A stretch of 64,000 bases of DNA, taken from the NCBI GenBank assembly GCA_025526935.1, contig JAHLKD010000004.1, positions 310,001 to 374,000 on the forward strand, read 5' to 3'. Of the stretch, positions 40,302-51,712 are shown in pieces. Position numbers and translations under genes: made by a program. The notes under the pieces are model-generated. The model had not been told where the DNA came from and did no database searches. It saw nothing but the letters and a program-made list of their open reading frames with translations. Position 1 is the stretch's first letter, and each line of letters begins with the position of its first letter. The DNA is from Cladochytrium replicatum (Eukaryota > Chytridiomycota > Chytridiomycetes > Cladochytriales > Cladochytriaceae).

Positions 40302-43300
40302 ATGAGCGACAGCGACATTGATTTCGATGATCTGCTGAGACCGAGCGACGAGGACAGTGAAAAGGGTGAGCCGGCATAAAACGCGCTAGATTTTGCCACT
40401 AATCGGTGTGCAAAAGTTGAGATCCCGAAAATTTCTACGGTGAGCCGCAAGTGTGTAAAAGCTGTCACGCTTCCCTTACGTGACAAAAGGGACCGTCGTT
40501 GGAGGCAAGCAAGCCGACCGTCTCGTCGGTTCCGGGCCAGAATAAGCCCTCCCGATCAGGGGTAGGTATTCAGTCATTGCTCTCGGATAGTAGCACCCCA
40601 AAAACAGCCAATGTTCCCACCACAACGACACAAACTAAGAAAATCGAACGTAAAACAGCTGAAGAGAATGATGACGACTTGGAGGCTAAGCTTTTCGGCT
40701 TTCCGAAACGAAGTAAACCAATGTCTGCACCAGTGCAAAAACCTCCGAGTCCCGTAATTGCTGGATCTTCAAGCCCAAACCCTGTTACAAGAGAGACGTC
40801 CTTCGGTGCACTCTTCAGCCAGAGTAATAGAACCAGCAATGCATATCTGTGTAAATTTTCATTGATCAAACCGTTCATAGACCCGCAGTCACATACAATA
40901 AGCAAAAATCCAAGCATATCGGCTGCGTCCGTAAGTAACTGATGCAATCGCTTCATCTTGTTGTGAAACAAAGATACTATTCAGTCGTTGCCCAAAAATC
41001 CTGACATGGACGATATGCCCCTTCTGGCAGCATCAGCACGAAGGCGAGAAGGGAGAATTGAAAGGTCTGATGATGCTGAAGTATCGAAAGAGATCTCAAA
41101 CAAACCAAGTACTGCGGATTCAAATAAACTTTTTCGTAAGTATCTCGTTTGCTTGGGTCTTTCACTGATTGACGGACTTGGAATCAGAACCAAGACCGGG
41201 CATTGGAGGATCTCCAGTAACCTCGAATTCCCCATTCCCGTGGGAGAAGAAAGAACTGGACTCGACAAAATCTTCATCTCTCACAAACAATGGTGGTAGG
41301 GCGAAGGGTGGTCTGGAGAGGAACCAACGAGGAACGTCAGAGGGCTCGATCGATGATCTCTTCGACATAATGGGACTGGGTGATGATGAACCCAAGCCCA
41401 AGTCCCGACAGAACACCGCGAAAGCCCAAACTCCACCCAGTAGTGAGGGCAAGAAGATGGATTTGATTGCGTCTCCCTCCAGACTCGAGATAGTGCAATC
41501 CTCACATCAAAGTTCGTCAAAAATGGGAAAAACACTGAGCTTCCTGGCAAGTAACCAAACATCAAAGAACGATGAGGACGATTCCATCCCCTCGTTTCTC
41601 TTTGATTCACAGCGACCAAGAAGACGAGGTCCCCCATCAATCAACTCCGGCGCTTCGATCTTGGGAGTCGAAACAAAGCCTTTTCTGTCCACTGTGGATC
41701 ATAATCCATCGCAGGGAAGTCTAGGGACGGCATTAGGTAAGAATTATTTCACAGATACAAACCAGAAGTTCAGTTTGATTGTTTTATGATTGCTTTCAAT
41801 GCACTAGATCTACCATGTAAGTGCCGATTTTCATTTGGGTACTCAATCAAACACTGGGCTATTTTCAGTCCTTGCCCCGACTCCAAAGTTTCTCTCGGAT
41901 AAGAACCCCGGTGAAAAGGACGTTAAAGTAAAGTCCCCTGCTCATGTATCTCGAAACAAGACCACAGAAGACACCACGCAACGCAGCGCGGTCAAGTTTG
42001 ATAAAGACGAAGTTGTCACCGCTGGAGGGAGCAAACATATTGGAGCTCCAAATAGACGGTCAAGATCGAAAAGCTCGACTAGAGAGCACTCCCGAAAGCT
42101 TACGACATCTCACCACTCCCAGCAATCTCGGGAAACATCCAGGTCTAGTGTGAGCCGTACAGCTCCAAGTACTGATGCAACCAAGAAGCCTGAGGTAAGT
42201 TTCAGACAATCCATTCCTAGGCCGGTTGCTAAATGGTTTTCATTCAGATGAGTGAAGAAATCGGTTCCAATGACAGCAGCTCTCTATCTGTCCCAGTGCT
42301 CAGTGATACGGACGAGGAGAGTGATAGTGCCAGTGCAATGAAAAGTGACGAAACAAGCGAGGGGAATGAAACGTCTGTATCAGATGACAAGAAGGCTTTG
42401 AAGAGTGGAAGTTATGGGGATGATCGCTCACGGTCAAAAGAGAGATCTATTCACTCAAGAAAAGCGCCGAGTTCTACGTCATCCAAGAGAAAAGATCAAG
42501 AATCAGGTACGCTCTGCAAAAAATATAGAGCGATATTGGACAGCTAAGGATCGACCTGAAGATGCTACATCAGCTGCGCTACTGGCACAGCTGGAATCTT
42601 TGCAGAAGCAATTGCAAGAGATAAACGAGAAGAAACAAAACGATGAACACGAGCTGATTGAGAGCTTGCGTTCAAAGGTGAATCTCCAGCTTGACTGACA
42701 CGAAAGTTTTGAAACAGCTTGTCAGCTATTAGAGGCGGAAAATCGGTTGGCAAAAAGCGAGGAAGAGCTTCAAAAGTCAAAGCTGGAGATCGTCGATCTT
42801 CAAACCAGGGTATATGGAACAGAATTGTTGGCACTTTAATTCTAAGACTTTCGTAGCACGCCAAAGAGATAACAGAAGCTGAGAACCGGCATCTAACAGA
42901 AAGAGAGGAAGCTTTGTTACAAAGAGAGAGGGAAGCACAAGAGCTTCGACACCAATATCAAATGAATTTGACGACACAGGAATCGAAAAAAGAAGAGGAG
43001 GTGATCTATTTTCTTCATTAGCTCGTATTAAAGGTTAATTGGCTGTGACCAAACAGATTGCCTCAAGAGTAAAGAGTGAAACTGAGAAACTGAAAGCGGA
43101 GTACGAGCGATTGATTGCTGATCTGAAGCAGTCGCACTTTGTCGAGGTTCGAAAGCAATTTTGAACAGTTTCATACACGAGCTAAATATCTGTGGAAAGC
43201 TCTCTCAAGCGATTTCGAATGCATCGGCGGTCAGGCAACTGGAGGAGTTGACAAGCAAAGTTGAAAGCAGCTCGAAGTTCATAGACACATGGCAGCAGCG

Positions 43301-44988
43301 AATCGAAAGAGACCACACCTTTAGCGTCAAAGTAATTTGTTTCGAAAGCGGTTTCTAATTCTTACCATTTGGTCCAGGAACGCGAAGGAGCTTATCAAGA
43401 GCGCGAACGACATCTGAAAACGGTACTTATTTTCGATATTGCTTTTCAACAGCTCTTAAAGCCTAGTGTGCAACAGATGCAACAGCACTTAGAGCTACAG
43501 ATTCGAGACCTCGAACAAGAACGGGAGAAAGTAGCTTCCCAAAATGGCCACATGATCATCGTTACTCACGAGAATACCATAGATGGCACTCCTAGTTGAC
43601 GCAACAGGAAAAAACATGAATGACGCTAAGCGACAATTAGAACAAGAACGACTCTGTTCTCTTTCAGAGCACCAAAAAATGGAAGCCAAGGCGGTATGTC
43701 ACATCGTATCGGGAGATGTCTCAGGCCAAACAGACAGTTTTCAGAGAGAGTTGATCCTCGAAAAGGAAGAGGTTCTCAGTCAGTTACACTCCGAAAGAGT
43801 GGAATTTGTCAAACAGCGGGAAGAGTGGGTAGTCGAGCGGAAGCGGATGCTCCAGCAGCTTGCTGAGGTGGGAATTAATTTCTTGCGATATAAATCAAAC
43901 ATTTAAGTACTCTTAGGATCGCCGAAGTCTTGCAGTCGAGAAAGCCGTTGTGGAGGCCCAAAAAAACAATGTCGCAAATGCCGAATTCGAGATGTCTCAG
44001 ACCCGTAGCTTAGAAGCTGATCAGATCAACTCAGGTATAAAGGGCACAAAAAATTGCAGGACCTTCCTCACGATTAATTACAGAACGAGTAGCCTATGAA
44101 CGAGAGTCAAAAACACTTCAAACTCGAATTCTTGAGTTCCACAAAGAGGCAGCTGTGCTGCGAATCGAAAGAAACCAGTTGCTAGCAGAGAAGGCCCAGC
44201 TCGCCGCCGAGCAGGCAATTTTCGATGCGCACCGTGGCCGGCTCGAGGATCAGATCAATGAAGCAACAAAGATGCACGAAGATGCTGGTAGAGTTTGAAC
44301 ATTTAGAAATCGGTCGCTTCAATCAACCAGTTCTTAGTCTTAGAGCGTCAAAAGGCACAGATATTGTTTGATCAAGCAAAGCGAATTCAAAAGAATATCG
44401 ACGAGCAGCGAATATCTGTGAGCGACTCGGCCAAGTTTCTTCACATCGACTTATGTTTGAGTTCAGTTGGAGCAAGAACGCGGTGCCGTACAGCACGAAG
44501 TACAGCGCTCTGTTGCGGAGCGGATCCAGCTCGCCAAAGATCGGCAAAAGGCGATAAACAGTCGACATCCAGCCGACGGGAAGGTGAGAACTCATATAAC
44601 AATTTGGCGTGATTTACTGAGCCGGTACGTTCAGATGAATGAAAAGGATGGCCCATGGCGTCCGAAAACAATTGCTTGGCAACCGCGACTACGAGACAAC
44701 GGATCGGGTGAGCATGACGAAGGCAAGGGGAGTGATGCTTCTTTTGACATATCAGATGAACCATCGAGCCGGGATCATCACTTGAAACCACTTTCAAAAG
44801 TGACCGAGCAGGCGATGCAGCTGCATCAGCGGCGTGATATTAGCAGGACTCTGTCATCACACATCGCCAGCCTACAATTGGTACGTGGAGATGTGGAGAT
44901 GACATGTTCAGCTTTGCTTGGCTGCTAACAGCAGTTTTAGGATCGTGAAACAATTCGGCGACAAGCTTGTTATCTGACACAAATATAA
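40302..44988 (+). CDS. FBF1: FBF1-like transition-fibre (distal appendage) coiled-coil protein
   Basis: The start MSDSDIDFDDLLRPSDEDSE is at 40302. About twenty exons follow, with introns near 50 nt, and every junction I tested keeps the frame. The first third is disordered with acidic motifs (DDDLEAKLFGFP, SPFPWEKKELD, SIDDLFDIMGLGDDEPK) like those of FBF1. The rest is coiled coil: ALLAQLESLQKQLQEINEKK, ASAVRQLEELTSKVESSS (similar to the conserved FBF1 segment after its first coils), LLAEKAQLAAEQAIFDAHRG, GAVQHEVQRSVAERIQLAKD. It ends HIASLQLDRETIRRQACYLT, close to the FBF1 tail. FBF1 sits on the transition fibres of the basal body and gates entry of intraflagellar transport, so its presence implies a flagellated stage. 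One exon (41808-41816) is only 9 nt. It ends 11 bases from the SYF1 remnant on the other strand. Confidence 0.78.
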
Positions 44989-44999
44989 TATAACATTGC

Positions 45000-46700
45000 T
45001 CAAGAAGCTAAACGCCCAAACACCTCAGCGGGAATCTCCCTATGCTCAACAACATTTGGTTCGTCCCCACCATCGACCTCGTCCGAATCGTCGATCTCAA
45101 TCTCGGTTCTGCGGAGCGGAAGGAGAGGAGCCCGCGGTGTGTTTATCATCAGATGGTGGTTTCTTTTCCGTAGTCGCAGCACGTACGAAACCAACGACTC
45201 GTGTGTTCTGCCCTGGTGCACCACGTTTTTTCTCTGACTGCTCTCGATGTTGCTCTTCAAGTTCCTCTTGCGGCATTCGAGCTTCAGCTTCCAAGGCTTG
45301 CATCGAGTCAGGAAGCGGAACACCTCCCAATGACGTTTCCGTAATCGCACCGTCCTGTTTCTGTTTCACCACCATCAACTGTGCAGACAAGAAACCAATC
45401 TCAGAGTTGTATTTCGCTTGCACAGACTGCTTAATACTGCAATCAAACAATTAGATAACGTGAAATGCACCCACGAAGAGTTAAACCTTTCGTCCTCCCC
45501 GCTATTCTTACGTTCAAGCGCTTCCACGTACGTGGACCAGATGGTTTCCCTAAACTCTGCGTACGCATCACACACCATGGAGAAATCGCGCACTGTCAGT
45601 ACTTTGCTGACCGCCTCTTCATAGACGTCGTGCCTTCTCGTACTCTCCGCGCAAGATCCACCAACGGGCCAAACTGTTCCACAGCTTTCCGACTTGATCC
45701 GTAAATCTCTCAATCCCACTCCTCAATATTTTGTCGACATCCAACCGATCAACGATTCCAATCATCTCAGAGCCCGTAGACACCACATTATCGGCTGTCG
45801 CTAAAAACTAACTCGTTGGCGTGGGAGCACACAAGGTCGCACAAATCAGTCCACAATTGAAACGAGAGAAATGAGCAAGTTCACGTAATCTTCAGCCGCT
45901 CCTGGCTCCATTTTGAGGTATCTACGCCATACGCGAATTGCAGTCTCCCCACCAACACTCTCCGCAAACTTCAAGTAAAGCTTCCAGACTTTTGCATGTT
46001 GTGTAACAGGCAGGGACCGGAGAGCACGATCAAACGTTCTTCGTGTTTCTGTTGGGCGACACTGGTGCATGAGCAAGAAGCAGTCATCTAACCATATGAC
46101 CGGGAACTTGTTGCATAACGCCAAACTCCGCTCGAAGCAGAAATTCACCACATCCAACTCTGGGTCGCGAACGTCTCTCTGTCTCCGTCGCAGACCGGTT
46201 TCATCATCCGATTTCCCATAAAGAAGAACGCTGACTCTAAGGTCCAAGTACGCTTTCCAGAGCTTATAACTCCCCGGTAGCTCTTTTTCAATGCTCTTTC
46301 GTAAATAAAACTCCGAGAATCAACAGGAGCGTTTTGTGTGTGAACGAGATATCTGAGCCAGCACTTTGAAGTGTACGGGCTCCTTAAACAGTCTTCTTCG
46401 TACGCTAGAACGTTGGAATTAGAATGTGAAAAAGGGCCCAAAAATTCGCAAATCCACTTACCCATGTCCTCTTCAGTGATAAAGGAGAAAAGAGTTTCTT
46501 TTGGATTTAGCTGTCATCTTTCATTGGCGAGTCTGAATCATCGGGATGCTTTGGAACTACGGCATCAGTGGTTTGTTCGCTCGTTTCGATTGTTTCCTCG
46601 TCTTTCTCGGATTTTTCGTCCCCTTCTTTATCGCGCGGCGCTTCGTTCGGGTTTCGGTCTTCCCAGCAGCCGTATCATCTGTTGCTCGATCCCTCATGGT
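45000..46700 (-). pseudogene. SYF1: Truncated, frameshifted copy of splicing factor SYF1/XAB2
   Basis: Minus-strand pieces match SYF1, the HAT-repeat scaffold of the Prp19-associated complex. In order they are FITEEDMAYEEDCLRSPY, KCWLRYLVHTQNAPVDSRSF, GSYKLWKAYLDLRVSVLL, RRTFDRALRSLPVTQHAKVW, FQLWTDLCDLVCSHANEL, ILRSGIERFTDQVGKLWNSL, DVYEEAVSKVLTVRDF, then a jump to QSVQAKYNSEIGFLSAQLM and the tail REIPAEVFGRLAS. The frame breaks in at least three places: in an A5 run near 46283, near 45630, and near 45110. About 30 residues are missing after DYVNLL, and the central C-terminal HAT repeats (roughly 370 residues of the human protein) are absent. Sequencing error could explain the A-run but not the deletions. 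A working copy should exist elsewhere, since SYF1 is essential in yeasts or very important. Confidence 0.8.
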
Positions 46701-46928
46701 CCGTTTTGGCATTTTGAAATAAAGACCACAATGTTATTTGTTACACAGCCGAGGAATTTCGTTTGACAGTTTGAACGAAAGAGTTTACCCCTTCACTGCT
46801 TCACTAGAATTAATCTCAGTCACTCTTTTTAGACTCTGGAAATGTACCCACAATTCTGGGAAATAAAGGATCTTAACGTTCAAACTACGTCAACATATCA
46901 AAGCCACGGGTTAAATCAAGCAATCAAA

Positions 46929-47515
46929 ATGGGAAAGAAAGGGAAATCATCTGGTGGTGGTGGGGCCGATGACGGTGGTTCTGGTGGGAAATCTAAGAAC
47001 AAGGGAAACGCCGCGAAGGTTGCCAATTCAGTTATATATTGATTGGAATTAGGGACTAATGCAGACAAATCAGGTGCGACACATTCTTTGCGAAAAGCAT
47101 TCGAAGGTACGGGGTCTTCTCTTTTCCATGCGAGACAGCATTCCAACTTTACTGCAGGTTATGGAAGCTATGGAGAATCTCAGGGCCGGCACATCGTTTG
47201 ACAAAGTTGCAGAGGCATACAGCGAAGACAAAGCGCGACAAGGTGGTTCGTTGGGCTGGATGGTGAGGGGATCAATGGTTGGGGCATTCCAGGATGCCGC
47301 GTTCCTATTGCCTGCTTCATCCGTTTCCAACCCAATATACACTGACCCGCCGATCAAAACGTAAGTTGCAAAATGTTGGATTGCAGCTGAAGATTCTGTT
47401 TCACACATTCATTGTAGGCAATTTGGCTACCATATCATAATGTAAGTAGCTCTCTGTTTTGGCTGGATTGTGGTAATCAACTTTTGTGATTATTAGGGTG
47501 GAGGACTTTAAATGA
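46929..47515 (+). CDS. PIN4: Parvulin-type prolyl isomerase PIN4/Par14
   Basis: Five exons (46929-47018, 47074-47106, 47158-47360, 47418-47441, 47497-47515) give 122 residues. The N-terminus [20 protein letters not shown] is the basic, Gly-rich extension typical of Par14, which binds DNA and pre-ribosomes. The parvulin domain follows: [76 protein letters not shown]. Unlike Pin1 it has no WW domain and lacks the basic phosphate-binding loop, so it is not phospho-specific. Known roles of the family are in rRNA processing and chromatin in the nucleus. The length is close to the human protein (131). The last exon is short, ending VEDFK. It is tail-to-tail with the PX-BAR gene, 42 bases apart. Confidence 0.93.
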
Positions 47516-47557
47516 CCCCAATACCATGATGTTGTATATAGGACCAGTCCAACAGTC

Positions 47558-49237
47558 TCAAGTGTGTTGTAGCAAACTTTCCCAAACTGCCCTCTCCCGA
47601 TCAGCAAGATCAGCCTCCCTGGCAGCATAGCCAGCCATGTCTTTAATCATGTCCACTTGTTGTGCTTCTTCGTACTTCGTGTATTCTTCTCGCAGAACAT
47701 CTGTCAGCCTTTTGAGTAACTCTTTTGATTCAGCCTCGTTGTTCTTCGCCTTTTGTTTTTGTGAATACATAAATTCAACAAACTTCATTTGCACGTACAT
47801 CTGACAGCTCCTCCAATGCTTGATCTACTCTGTCCTGGCGGATGTTTGACGATGACTTCAATCGTTCGATTGCCATAACTTTCTTCGAAGTTGTTTTAAC
47901 TGCGACTTCGTATCCAGCCAAAGCCTCCAGTCGATTGTTGAGAGCATTCTATTGACTCATTAACAACAGGTTTAAGAAGCACTCATGAACTACTTACATC
48001 TGCTCCTTCTGTCCAACGTATGTGCAAGTTCGTCTTCTCAGAGTATATCAGGGCTAGATATGCAGCCTGATGCCTGGCATCAGCAAATATAGGACTGATT
48101 TTATCGCTTTGAATCTACCTCCATCGATGATAAATCATCCACAGTTTGGAATGCTCTGGAAAACTTTCTGAACGTACTATTTCGAATATTATTAGGTTAA
48201 AAATACGAATATCCCCTAAGATTCTCATCTCATCCCATACCTGTTTAGCCGATCATCGTTTAAGCTGACGCCGCTGAATCTAGAGCTAACCTCTCCAGCT
48301 GCTTTGCTGTAATCTAGAAAACATGGTTCAGCTTACCTCAACCAACCTGCGAACAGTGCAATTACCAGACCTTTTGTCAACCGGGCCAATTTCTCAGTTG
48401 TCCTAACCATTGTGCGTAGGTTTTGATCGTTGTGCGCAGTATCTGTCTTGGCAACCTCAAAGAAGTGGTCAACGTCCCGAAAGTTGGACGGAATTAGGGA
48501 AAGAACGGACTTGTTGCTTTTGCGTTGAGGGACGTTCGGGGGAACGAACTGTTTGCATGCACATGAATCAACACATCTTGCCCAACCCAAGCCAACGTTG
48601 AACGCACCGCAAACTCCCCAGTTGCGAAGTTATAGACAGCCTTCGATATAAACAACACAGGTCTTTGCGAGATAGCGTTAAGTAACCTCGCGGCCATTCG
48701 AGGAACCGCTTCAAATGCTGATTGGCGCGATGGAGGTGGGGGAAGAATATATTCTGGCGCTATTCCTTGGAGGTAGACGTAGAGCCGTTCGAGTTCAGAG
48801 AGTGATCGTGACACATTATACTTTGGACGGTCGTAGTGGGGCACGTTCTCTACCTTTAAAACCTTGATTAAGAAGTGTCCAATACGATATGCACTTCTCC
48901 ATATTCCATTACCGTGACGAGCAGATGCAGGTAGATATCATCGTCGCGACGGTCCGTCTGGAAAATCTCAAAGTTGAGTGTTCTCGCCATCAACTTGTTA
49001 AGATTTGATGTGTGGCTGGACAGGCAGGGGATGTAACATCTGCTGGCAGAGAGCCTCTTGGAGGGGCGACATGGCAACCGAGAGTGTGCATTGTCTGATA
49101 TAGAGTAGTAGGCAGACGCTCACCTTGACTTGCTTGTACCGGCATACAACGGATCCGACCCAAACCAGATCATTAACTCTCCGCAACGGGTGAATGTAGT
49201 GTTTGGTGAGATTTGCAATGACGATTCGCACTTTCAT
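47558..49237 (-). CDS. PX-BAR sorting nexin, Vps17/SNX5-like
   Basis: The gene starts at 49237 with MKVRIVIANLTKHYIHPLRR. A PX-like region follows in exons between 49090 and 48600: ARTLNFEIFQTDRRDDDIYL, then RSLSELERLYVYLQGIAPEY and ILPPPPS, the pattern of the phosphoinositide-binding domain and its proline loop. FLINAISQ-like hydrophobic sequence links to a C-terminal helical part: SNFRDVDHFFEVAKTDTAHN, LRTMVRTTEKLARLTK, ALAGYEVAVKTTSKKVMAIE, SSSNIRQDRVDQALEELSD, LREEYTKYEEAQQVDMIKDM, ending DRERAVWESLLQHT. The order resembles retromer sorting nexins of the Vps17/SNX5 kind, which dimerise with Vps5 and tubulate endosomes. Exon borders were not all fixed. The start is close to that of the TRS65-like gene on the other strand. 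Confidence 0.6.
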
Positions 49238-49269
49238 GATATGAAGGCTAATTCTAATTCGCGAAGATG

Positions 49270-51635
49270 AGGTTCTCCACTTCTATCTCCTCGTGCGGCC
49301 TGCTACGTCGGGTGTGAAACTGCCAGATCCCACCAAATTGATTGATCTCGTCCACTATGTTGATATCCAAGTCAATTTGTCGGTCGCCGATGCCGCTGGA
49401 ACAGCTGCATTTACATCATCGCTCAATCTTGCAACGCAGCACATGTCACCGTCGACACACGCTTCTCCAACGCTTGCCTCCGCAACACCAACTTCGTTGC
49501 AAGCAATGTCTGCACGAACCAGGTCTTCGACACTACCAGCAACGCATTCTGCAGGCTTTTCAAAACACACCACCGACGCCAGACACGGGCCACAGATTCA
49601 CTGGGGCCGATTGCTTCGGGAATCCGATCCAAGAGTTCCGGCATTCCTCGTTTAGGGCTGGACGTGTAACGAGGAGCTTGTATTTTGGTACACTTATCAT
49701 CACCAGTCACCAGAACAGCATCCTTTGGTCGGCTCAGATGGATTTATATTTCTCCCACTCCGGGTTCCATTAGGTACAAGGAATATCAACTGAAGTTATA
49801 AATGTGCTCGATTCGTGCATTTTTTTGACAGATATAACTCGGGCGAGGATGGATAGAGCCAGAATAGGGCTCATTAGACTGAATGTAACAATTGCTCTCA
49901 AACCATCATCGCGTCACCACGGTGATTGGGGATCCGAATGAATGGTGTGACACTGAAGAGTTTGATTACGTTAATTTATTGGATGGGCTCGAGGATGGTG
50001 AGTGACAAAAGTAAAGTATGCTATTCTTTGCTTACAGGTTCCAGATCCCACTTTCAATCCAGAAAATCTTCCTGTGTATCGACTTCCGCACGCATACCGA
50101 AAGCAGGCCAACCCTGCAGTGGCTATTGCTCCTCGATCACTCTCGAAAACCCTTCGTGTTGGATGCCCTCTTGATGTGAAACTGTCCGTGTCGGCATGGT
50201 CCGGATTGGGAGCGCAAAAATCAAGTGACAACGGAATGTTGCTTTCTGTCGCCATAGAGAGTCAGATCCTGTCTGATAGTGAAACGGAAGGAGGGGCACA
50301 CTTCAACATTCAAAAATCACAGCGGAGATTCCCAATGCGGTTGTTATTCCCTGTGAGGATGCCTTGAATGATTCGAATGGTCATCGGGTAAAAGGCTTCT
50401 ATATGCTTGCAACAGATATTGATCTGGTCCCAGACACTTCCCATCAGAGTGAACCAGTACGACGAACTGGACTTTCTGTTCTACGTCATGCTTCTCGATG
50501 ATCCAGCGTCAACTACCACAGACCCCGATTCCGACTCACGTCGTGCATCGCACATGAATACTGGCGATCCAGCTCGCTCCGGTAGCATGTCCTTTTCCCG
50601 CGCCGGTTCAACCGCGTCGCTCACAGATTCTACTATTGGTGGAGCAACAGGTCTAGCCGGTGCAACCGGGAGAACGCTCCGACAAGTCTGTGTAACGATT
50701 GACGGAACCCCGAACATGCCCGGACTTCAAGGACAGTTGTTAACTGCTCGGTGGTATGCTCGGTTCGATCCACGAGCACTCACACTCGCAGCAAAGCATT
50801 ATCGATCGCCTGGAGCTGGGGTCATGGGACGTCAAAACCTCGTTCCACAGCACGGCAAACGATTTACGGAGAGCGTAGTGGTGCTTCATGCCCCGATACT
50901 TCCAAACGCTCGCAATGCTGTGACAGCGCCGTACTTCCAACCGTCCCTGACACGAACGATGTCTATTCCAGGGTTGGTTGGAAGTGATGACGACGACGGT
51001 CGGTCTTGGAGAGGGGATCGTATTGTGGTTCTCAGGTAAGAGAATTGTTTTCTTGACAATTTTCTTTTGTTGACCGCATAGTCACTCCAGTATCTGCACC
51101 AGTCAAGTTGCGAAAAATCTTCACAGTTCAAGTATTCGTTGTGAACCGTTCGCCTCGCACGCGCTTCTTTACCCTCTTGATACCAAATAAGCTCAAACCC
51201 CTGGCTGAGCCCCATCCGCACACTTACATGTCTCAACGGGCCGACCATCAAAATGGTGCAGAGATTCGACCTGAATCAGCACCACTGTTGATGTATTCAG
51301 AAGGTTGTCAATACGGCGCATTCTTTGTTTGGTTTAAGCTCACGTTTGATTGTAGAGTTTATGACCAGATACCTGGAGGCAGAGCGAAGAGAGGCATCTA
51401 TTGTTTGTTTGGACAACAATGTTCGCATCGGGTAAGATATGGCGAAATTGAGAAATTCTTTATCACTGACTGATTCACAAAAGGCCACTCCAACCGTTCA
51501 CATGCCAAATAGTAAATCTGCATTTCATCGCCAGGAAGCCTGCATTCAATCGAACTTGTTCAACTAGTGGATCATGACTTGCGGCGTGTCACGGACATCC
51601 GTGACGTTCTTGCTGTGTATGCATCGAATGATTGA
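49270..51635 (+). CDS. TRS65: TRS65-like TRAPPII subunit
   Basis: Pieces on the plus strand form a multi-exon gene of beta-rich sequence: DEVLHFYLLVRPATSGVKLP near the start, NEELVFWYTYHHQSPEQHPL, MDRARIGLIRLNVTIALKPS, LPHAYRKQANPAVAIAPRSL, then QQILIWSQTLPIRVNQYDEL and a Ser/Thr-rich insertion. The most telling block is KLRKIFTVQVFVVNRSPRTR with FFTLLIPNK, followed near the end by GSLHSIELVQLVDHDLRRVT and DIRDVLAVYASND. These are the Ig-like repeats and C-terminus of the fungal Trs65 family, a subunit of TRAPPII, the Rab exchange factor of the late Golgi. The true start codon was not found, and a TAG near 49654 must be removed by splicing, so the 5' half of the model is approximate. Confidence 0.5.
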
Positions 51636-51712
51636 TATTTAAAGCAAACCGCTTTTTCTTAAAAAATAACCGGATTACCTTCGCCACATCTCACGTGAGC
51701 TGTCAAAAACCA

